Origin: Rhodospirillales bacterium
GTDB lineage: Bacteria > Pseudomonadota > Alphaproteobacteria > Rhodospirillales > Shumkoniaceae
Length of the DNA stretch: 64,000 nucleotides
Assembly: GCA_018432935.1 (NCBI GenBank)
Contig: JAHDSF010000023.1
Span: 1 to 64,000, forward strand
Direction: 5' to 3'
Of this stretch, positions 54,974 to 64,000 are shown in pieces. How positions within the stretch are numbered: the stretch's first letter is position 1; every line of letters begins with the position of its first letter. The position numbers and the translations under genes were made by a program. The notes beneath the pieces were generated by a model. It was not told the origin of the DNA, ran no database searches, and was given only the letters and a program-made list of their open reading frames with translations.

Positions 54974-57190
54974 ATGCTGAACAGAACCGTCGTCCTGTGG
55001 CTGGCCGTGGGATGGGTCGGCTATGCCGTCCTGCCATGGTACGCCTTGGACGACGGCTTCTGGGGATTCGGCTGGATCGCAAGCTACCTTGGCGACACGG
55101 AGCATTCTCCGGGCCTGGTTTCCGGACTGACGGGCGAGCGGCCGTGGCTGGCGCCCGTCGCGCTTTTCCTGCTGATGCCGCTGGCGGTCCTGCGCCGACC
55201 CAAGATGGACCCGCTGTTCTCGACCGTCCTGCTGGCGGCCGGCGGATTCGGGCTTGCCTACGTCCTGGGGCAGGGCTTCACCGTCGGCCTCAGCGGCTGG
55301 CGATGGGACTTCCTGGAAGGCTGGTTCGGCGCCACCGACCTGCAGCAGTTCGGGATGGGCTACGGCGCCCTGCTGGTGTGCGCCGCACTTCTGTTCCTGC
55401 TGTCCCAGGGCATCGCCGCCCGCGGAGCCGTCAACGGCGACGTCTTCGTGGTCGGCTCGATCGCACTGATCGTCGCCCTGGTCGCCACTTTCATCTTCTT
55501 CCCGATGACCCAGATCCTGATCAGCGCCTTCCAGGATCTGGACGGCAACTTCGCGCCCGAACGGTTCGGAGAGAAACTGGTCTCGGCAGACCTTTGGGGC
55601 GTAGCCTGCCTGACCTCCAGCGTGCGATGCGGCATCGCCTGGAATTCGCTGGTGCTGGCGATCCTGGTCGGCGTCAGCACCGCCGTCATGGGACTGGCTT
55701 TCGCCCTGGCGGTGACCCGGACCCGCATTCGCGGCAAGAAGCTTCTGCGGGTCCTCACCATCCTGCCGATCATCACGCCGCCATTCGTGATCGCGCTGGC
55801 GATCATCCTGCTGTTCGGGCGCTCGGGCGCCGCCAGCACGTTTCTCGAGTGGGCGTTCGGCATCCCGCCAAGCCGCTGGATCTACGGCCTGTTCGGCACC
55901 TGGCTGTCGCAGATGCTGGCCTTCACGCCGATCGCCTTTCTGGTGCTGATCGGGGTCGTCGAAGGCGTCAGCCCGGCGATGGAGGAGGCGTCCCAGACCC
56001 TGCGGGCCAAGTCGTGGCGCACCTTCATGACGGTGTCGCTGCCGCTGATGCGCCCGGGGCTGGCCAACGCCTTCCTGGTCGGCTTCATCGAAAGCCTGGC
56101 CGATTTCGGCAACCCGATGGTGCTGGGCGGCGACTTCGAGGTGCTGTCGACCTCGATCTTCTTCTCGATCGTCGGCTCGCAGAACGACATGGGGCGGGCC
56201 GCCGTGCTGGGCATCGTCCTCTTGGCGTTCACCCTTTCCGCCTTCTACGCGCAGCGGCGCTGGCTAGGCCGCAAGTCCTACACCACGGTGACGGGCAAGG
56301 GCGATGCCGGCATCCACCCGGAACTGCCCAAGGGCTTGGTGCGCCTGATCTATGGCACGACCGTGCCATGGGCCGTCTTCACCTTCGTCATCTACGCGAT
56401 GATCATGTTCGGCGGCTTCGTCAAGCTGTGGGGTTACGATCACAGCTTCACCCTGCAGCACTACATCGACGCCTTCGACGTCAGCTGGGGCCAGCACGGG
56501 ATCGTGTGGGCGGGCGCCGCCTGGAATTCCTTCTCGACCACCCTGATCATCTCGGCGATCGCGGCGCCGCTGACCGCCGGGGTCGGCCTGCTTACCGCGT
56601 ACCTGCTGGTACGCCAGCGCTTCCGCGGCCGCGACACCTTCGAGTTCGGCACCATGCTGAGCTTCGCGATTCCCGGCACCGTGATCGGCGTCAGCTACAT
56701 CCTGGCCTTCAACGTGCCGCCGATCGAGCTGACCGGGACCGGCGCCATCCTGGTCATCTGCTTCGTGTTCCGCAACATGCCGGTCGGGGTGCGCGCCGGC
56801 ATCGCTTCGATGAGCCAGATCGACCAGAGCCTGGACGAATCCTCGCTGACCCTCGGCGCCAGCAGCTTCACCACCCTGCGCCGGGTGGTGCTGCCGCTGC
56901 TGCGGCCCGCCATCGTGGCCGCGCTGGTGTTCAGCTTCGTCCGCGCGGTGACGGCGATCAGCGCCGTCATCTTCCTGGTCAGCGCCCGCTACGACATGGC
57001 CACCTCCTACATCATCGGCCGGGTCGAGAACGGCGACTACGGGCTGGCCATCGCCTATTCGTCGGTCCTCATCGTCGTCATGGTGGTGGTCATTCTCGGG
57101 GTCCAGGTGGCGGTCGGCGAGCGCAAGCTCGGCCGACGCGGTACCATCAAGCCCGCAGGCGCTCCGGCCATGGAGGTTGGCATAGCATGA
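54974..57190 (+). CDS. ABC transporter permease, two fused permease domains (FbpB-like)
   Basis: Protein of 738 residues. An N-terminal region with four or so membrane helices (about 1-165) precedes two permease units. EAA loops are AMEEASQTLRAKSWRTFMTV (about 336) and SLDESSLTLGASSFTTLRRV (about 618), each followed by LPL. Fused FbpB-type permeases usually have about 500-700 residues, so this is long because of the N-terminal region. Its stop overlaps the ATPase start by four bases (ATGA). Confidence 0.9.
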   Translation: MLNRTVVLWLAVGWVGYAVLPWYALDDGFWGFGWIASYLGDTEHSPGLVSGLTGERPWLAPVALFLLMPLAVLRRPKMDPLFSTVLLAAGGFGLAYVLGQGFTVGLSGWRWDFLEGWFGATDLQQFGMGYGALLVCAALLFLLSQGIAARGAVNGDVFVVGSIALIVALVATFIFFPMTQILISAFQDLDGNFAPERFGEKLVSADLWGVACLTSSVRCGIAWNSLVLAILVGVSTAVMGLAFALAVTRTRIRGKKLLRVLTILPIITPPFVIALAIILLFGRSGAASTFLEWAFGIPPSRWIYGLFGTWLSQMLAFTPIAFLVLIGVVEGVSPAMEEASQTLRAKSWRTFMTVSLPLMRPGLANAFLVGFIESLADFGNPMVLGGDFEVLSTSIFFSIVGSQNDMGRAAVLGIVLLAFTLSAFYAQRRWLGRKSYTTVTGKGDAGIHPELPKGLVRLIYGTTVPWAVFTFVIYAMIMFGGFVKLWGYDHSFTLQHYIDAFDVSWGQHGIVWAGAAWNSFSTTLIISAIAAPLTAGVGLLTAYLLVRQRFRGRDTFEFGTMLSFAIPGTVIGVSYILAFNVPPIELTGTGAILVICFVFRNMPVGVRAGIASMSQIDQSLDESSLTLGASSFTTLRRVVLPLLRPAIVAALVFSFVRAVTAISAVIFLVSARYDMATSYIIGRVENGDYGLAIAYSSVLIVVMVVVILGVQVAVGERKLGRRGTIKPAGAPAMEVGIA

Positions 57191-58305
57191 CCCTCAAGGG
57201 TAAGGCCGCGTCCGTCGAGTTCCGCAACGTCACCAAGGCCTTCGGGCCGGTGGTCGCGGTCCGCGACCTGACGTTCACCATCGAGGCGGGGGAGCTGATC
57301 ACCTTCCTGGGTCCGTCGGGGTGCGGCAAGACCACGACCCTGCGCATGATCGCCGGGCTGGAACTGGCGACCTCGGGGCAGATCTTCATCGGCGGCGACG
57401 AGGTGACCAGGCTGCCGGCCACCGACCGCGACGTCGCGATGGTGTTCCAGTCGTATGCGCTGTTCCCCCACATGACCGTCGCCGAGAACGTGGCCTACGG
57501 CCTGACGGTCGGCGGCGGTCCGAAGGCGGAAGCCCGGGCGCGGGCCCGCGAGGGTCTCCACCTGGTCGGCCTGGACGGTTTCGAGGAACGGATGCCGAGC
57601 GAGCTGTCGGGCGGCCAGCAACAGCGCGTGGCGGTGGCCCGCGCCCTGGTGCTGGAGCCCCAGGTGCTGCTGTTCGACGAGCCGCTCTCCAACCTCGACG
57701 CCAAGCTGCGTCGCCGCATGCGCGAAGAGATCCGCGACCTGCAGCGCAGCCTGGGTCTCACCGCCGTCTACGTCACCCACGACCAGTCCGAGGCGCTTGC
57801 GGTATCGGACCGCATCGTCGTCATGCGCAACGCCGCGATCGCCCAGGTAGGCTCGCCCCAGGACCTTTACGAGCGCCCGGTCGACGGCTTCGTTGCCGAC
57901 TTCATCGGCGACGCCAACCTGGTCGAAGCCGAGGTGGTGCGGGTCGAGGGCGAGGAGGCGGTAGTGCGGATCGGCGGGATCGAGACGCGGCGGCCAGGGC
58001 GGAGCGTCGCTCCGGGGCCGGCCAAGGTGGCGATCCGGCCCGAGGCGCTGAAGCTGTCCGAAGGACGCGAGCCCGGCAGCATCGAGGGAACGGTGACGCG
58101 GGCCGTCTATCTCGGCAGCCACCTGGAATACGTCGTCGAATGCGTCCTGGGCGAGCTGTTCGTCATCGACCATGCCATGGAATCGCCGATTCCTCAGGGT
58201 GCGACGGTTGCCATCCGCCTCGCCCGCCGCGGCGTGAACCTGGTTCCCGGGCGGGACTCAGAGGCGCAGGCGGCGACGCAAGGCATCCAGACGGAACCTG
58301 CGTAG
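57187..58305 (+). CDS. ABC transporter ATPase, FbpC/PotA-like
   Basis: Protein of 372 residues: Walker A GPSGCGKTTT (about 42-51), signature LSGGQQQRVAVARAL, Walker B VLLFDEPLSNLDA, switch VTHDQ, then a C-terminal TOBE domain (about 290-350). It pairs with the fused permease by overlap and length. It ends the operon and converges with the SUF operon, 9 bases between the stops. Confidence 0.92.
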   Translation: MTLKGKAASVEFRNVTKAFGPVVAVRDLTFTIEAGELITFLGPSGCGKTTTLRMIAGLELATSGQIFIGGDEVTRLPATDRDVAMVFQSYALFPHMTVAENVAYGLTVGGGPKAEARARAREGLHLVGLDGFEERMPSELSGGQQQRVAVARALVLEPQVLLFDEPLSNLDAKLRRRMREEIRDLQRSLGLTAVYVTHDQSEALAVSDRIVVMRNAAIAQVGSPQDLYERPVDGFVADFIGDANLVEAEVVRVEGEEAVVRIGGIETRRPGRSVAPGPAKVAIRPEALKLSEGREPGSIEGTVTRAVYLGSHLEYVVECVLGELFVIDHAMESPIPQGATVAIRLARRGVNLVPGRDSEAQAATQGIQTEPA

Positions 58306-58314
58306 TCCGTCCTC

Positions 58315-58638
58315 TCAGAAGAACCCCAGCTCGAGCTTCGCGGCCTCGGACATGCGGGACGGATCCCACGGCGGGTCCCAGACTACGTCAAGATTGACGT
58401 CGGTGACGCCCTCGACGGAACGGATCTTGGTCTCGACCTCGGCCGGCAGGGTTCCGGCAACCGGGCAATTGGGCGCGGTCAGGGTCATGTCGACGTCGGC
58501 CACCCCCTTGTCGTCGACCTCGAGCCGGTAGATCAGCCCCAGCTCGTAGATGTTGACCGGAATCTCGGGGTCGTAGACGGTGCGCAGCACCTCTTCGATG
58601 CGCTCGCGCACGGTCGCTGGTTCGGCGGCTTCGCTCAT
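58315..58638 (-). CDS. sufT: SUF-associated MIP18/DUF59 protein (SufT)
   Basis: Protein of 107 residues. The DUF59 block TVYDPEIPVNIYELGLIYRL (about 20-39), the single conserved cysteine in LTAPNCPVAG and VNLDVVWDPPWDPSRMS are all present. SufT helps mature iron-sulfur proteins when demand is high. It overlaps sufU by four bases and is the last gene of the operon. Confidence 0.92.
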   Translation of the reverse strand: MSEAAEPATVRERIEEVLRTVYDPEIPVNIYELGLIYRLEVDDKGVADVDMTLTAPNCPVAGTLPAEVETKIRSVEGVTDVNLDVVWDPPWDPSRMSEAAKLELGFF

Positions 58639-59089
58639 TCCGTCTTCACCGGCTTTGTGGCGTGGTCGAGGGCGGCGATCAGGGTGTGCCACGGCAGGGT
58701 CGCGCACTTGACACGGACCGGATACTCGCGCACGCCGCCGAACACCGCCAGCTTCTCAAGCGGCTCCAGCGCGTCCATCGCGGCCATCTCGTCGCTTGTG
58801 GTGAGGCCGACGTGGAAGCGTTCGAACATGGCGCGGATCTCGGCCTCGCTCCGCCCCTTGACCGCCTCGGTCATCAACGACGCCGAGGCCATCGATATGG
58901 CGCAGCCTGAGCCTTCGAAGTGGGCATCGACAACCTTACCGTCGGCGACCGTCAGGGACACGGTGACGGCGTCGCCGCACAGCGGGTTGTGGCCATCCGC
59001 ATGGTGGCTGGCGCCGTCGAGGGCGCCGAAGTTCCGCGGCTGCTTGTAGTGATCCAGGATGACTTCCTGGTAGAGGTCGCGCAGCTCGC

Positions 59090-59093
<4 letters not shown>
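58635..59093 (-). CDS. sufU: SufU-type iron-sulfur scaffold / sulfurtransferase
   Basis: Protein of 152 residues with three conserved cysteines (NPLCGD, GSGCAIS, VKCATLPW) and the adjacent Asp, the zinc-binding set of SufU. The extra GLTTSDEMAAMDALEPLEKL segment between the second and third cysteine distinguishes SufU from IscU. It accepts sulfur from SufS. It overlaps both neighbours by four bases. Confidence 0.94.
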
Positions 59094-60342
<1,249 letters not shown>

Positions 60343-60346
<4 letters not shown>

Positions 60347-61638
60347 GAGCGCCCTCCCCCGGCCAGCCAGCGGTCGACCGCGCGGCGGAAATAGGCGCGC
60401 GGCTCGTCGCCTCCGATGTGCTCGATCAGCTCGGCCACGAAGGCGTCGATCAGGATGGCGCGAGCTTCCGGCACGTCGAGCCCTCGGGCGCGCAGGTAGA
60501 ACATCGCATCCTCGTCGAGGTCGCCGATGGTGGCGCCGTGGCTGCATTTGACGTCGTCCGCCAGGATGATGAGCTCGGGCTTGGCATCGGCGTTGGCCTG
60601 CGGCGACAGCAGAAGGCTGCGGTTGACCTGCTGGGCGTCAGTCTTCTGTGCGTCCGGGGCGACGTGGATGCGGCCCTGGAACACCGTATGGGCGCGGTCG
60701 TCGACCACGCTCTTGAACTCCTGGCTGCTGGTGCCGCCCGGCATCGAGTGCTCGACCCGAACCGTGGTGTCGAGATGCTGGGCGTCGCGCCCCAGCATCG
60801 CGCCCGAGAGCTTCGCCTCCGCCCGTTCCCCGGCAAGGTCGACGTCGACCTCGTGGCGGGCGAGACGGGAGCCCAACGACGCCGCAAACATCGCGTACGA
60901 TGCCTCCTGCTCAAGCCGCGCCGAAATCGCGGCGATGTGGAAGGCCTCGATGCCTTCCGCTTGCAGCTTGTAATGACGCAGCACGGCGTTCGGGGCGACC
61001 ACCACCCGGGTCACGGCATTGGTCCAGTACGGGCCCTTGCCAAGGCTGACGTAGGACTCGAGGACCGTCGCGCTCGATCCCGCTTCCGCCTGGATCAGAT
61101 TGCGCAGATGGAACGCCATCGGCTCGCCTTCGGGACGCCCGACGAACAGGAGCTGCACGGGGTCGAGCACGGCGCCGCGGCCGAGGTGCACGACGGCCCC
61201 GCCCGTCATCCGGGCCGTGTTGAGGTCGGCAAGTACGCGCGCACGCGCATCGCCTTCCACCGTCGGTACCGCGGTCAGCAGCCGAAGGTCGGCCTCGTCC
61301 GCCTGCGACAGGTCGACGACCCGGCTGCCGTCGGGGATCCGGTCCAGGTCCGATAAGTCGGCCCGAAAACGGCCGTTGACGAAGACGACAAGGTGGCACT
61401 CGGGGGTCAGGCGGTAGGGCTCGATGTCGGCACGCGTCAGCTCCGGCACCTCGGCCGGCGAGGCCTCGCGGAAGCTGGTCCCCGCCAACGCGCTCAGGTT
61501 GGTGAACTTCCAGGCCTCCAGCCGCGGGGTCGGGAAGCCGGTCTGGCGGAAGCGTTCGATCGCCTCCTGCCTGACCCCGGCCAGCCACGCCGGCGTGTTG
61601 CCGATCGGCGGCAGGTTGATGGCAGCGTCGATGTTCAT
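60343..61638 (-). CDS. sufD: Fe-S assembly protein SufD
   Basis: Protein of 431 residues with the beta-helix core of the SufB/SufD family: HMPGGTSS-like stretch EHSMPGGTSSQEFKSVVDD, FQGRIHVAPDAQKTDAQQVN, KCSHGATIGDLDEDAMFYL (conserved cysteine and histidine) and the final FFxRxxxxxEA-type helix. It forms the SufBC2D scaffold with SufB and SufC. It starts 10 bases after the sufC stop. Confidence 0.95.
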
Positions 61639-61648
61639 CGCATGCTCC

Positions 61649-62404
<756 letters not shown>

Positions 62405-62432
62405 CGTTTTTCGTGTCCTCGTATTCGCTTGC

Positions 62433-62491
62433 CATTCCCGCGCCGAGCGGGAACCCAGGCTATTCTCTGGCCCGCCGCTTTCGCGGGGTGA
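62433..62491. repeat. Diverged REP-like hairpin repeat between sufB and sufC
   Basis: TTCCCGC (62435-62441), loop GCCGA, GCGGGAA (62447-62453), followed by a degraded right half ending CGCTTTCGCGGGGTGAC. It belongs to the same GTCATTCCCGCGAAAGCGGGA family as 23504-23572. Confidence 0.7.
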
Positions 62492-62500
62492 CGGTGAACG

Positions 62501-63964
<1,464 letters not shown>

Positions 63965-64000
63965 CGTCGACCTCTATTCCCCTACGGTTGCACGTTGTAC

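Noticed and set aside
54382-58305. Very long plus-strand frame of 1307 codons
   Set aside because: Its last 372 codons are the ABC ATPase; the rest is an out-of-frame shadow of the binding-protein and permease genes, rich in Arg and Pro.

Overview
The window is a GC-rich, gene-dense stretch of an alphaproteobacterial chromosome. It is most likely from the Rhodospirillales or a close relative: it carries PhaR, MucR-type-free Xre regulators, several TRAP transporters, a sufB-C-D-S-U-T operon, methyl-accepting chemotaxis proteins and the small hairpin repeats common in that group. Assignment to a genus is not possible from the sequence alone. No rRNA, tRNA, integrase, transposase or CRISPR array was seen.

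Layout. 1-7140: a severed ModC C-terminus, a Cache-type chemoreceptor, a LysR regulator, two small lipoproteins, a GNAT acetyltransferase, a lytic transglycosylase and a GGDEF cyclase. 7304-8521: argG, separated by a hairpin repeat from a minus-strand sugar operon (lacI, binding protein, two permeases, ATPase, GH63 hydrolase; 15164 down to 8605) that has a clear promoter and a perfect 20-bp operator. 15237-22181: a sialic-acid-like cluster. On the minus strand are nanA, a NanR-type regulator, a cupin and a ROK kinase; divergent on the plus strand are siaP-siaQ-siaM and a second aldolase of the DHDPS/NAL superfamily. 22219-23359: an AT-richer island with a Tlde1-like (DUF2778) peptidoglycan toxin and a secreted candidate immunity protein. 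23597-34586: ubiD, an HD-GYP phosphodiesterase, fumC, an S24-like repressor without its catalytic dyad, an orphan type ISP methyltransferase, phaR, an Xre regulator and a second chemoreceptor.

34990-42232 encodes, on the minus strand, a TRAP transporter (P, Q, M) followed by a biotin-dependent sodium-pumping decarboxylase (carboxyltransferase, gamma, biotin carrier, beta). The genes overlap by 4 bases or sit a few bases apart, so uptake of a dicarboxylate and its decarboxylation are probably coupled through sodium. 42233-43339 is a 1.1-kb gap without a convincing protein gene. It contains an AT-rich patch with DnaA-box-like words and about 620 bases with many nested hairpins, flanked on the minus strand by a promoter-like and a terminator-like sequence: the best candidate here for an undescribed large structured RNA.

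43340-58305 holds a receiver protein, a ferritin-like protein, a DsbA-like oxidoreductase, a BepA-like protease, an unusual gamma-glutamyltransferase-like lipoprotein, an aminotransferase, a divergent histidine kinase/response regulator pair, a hydrolase and an iron-type ABC importer (binding protein, fused permease, ATPase). 58315-63964 is the SUF iron-sulfur assembly operon on the minus strand, beginning with sufB near the right edge.
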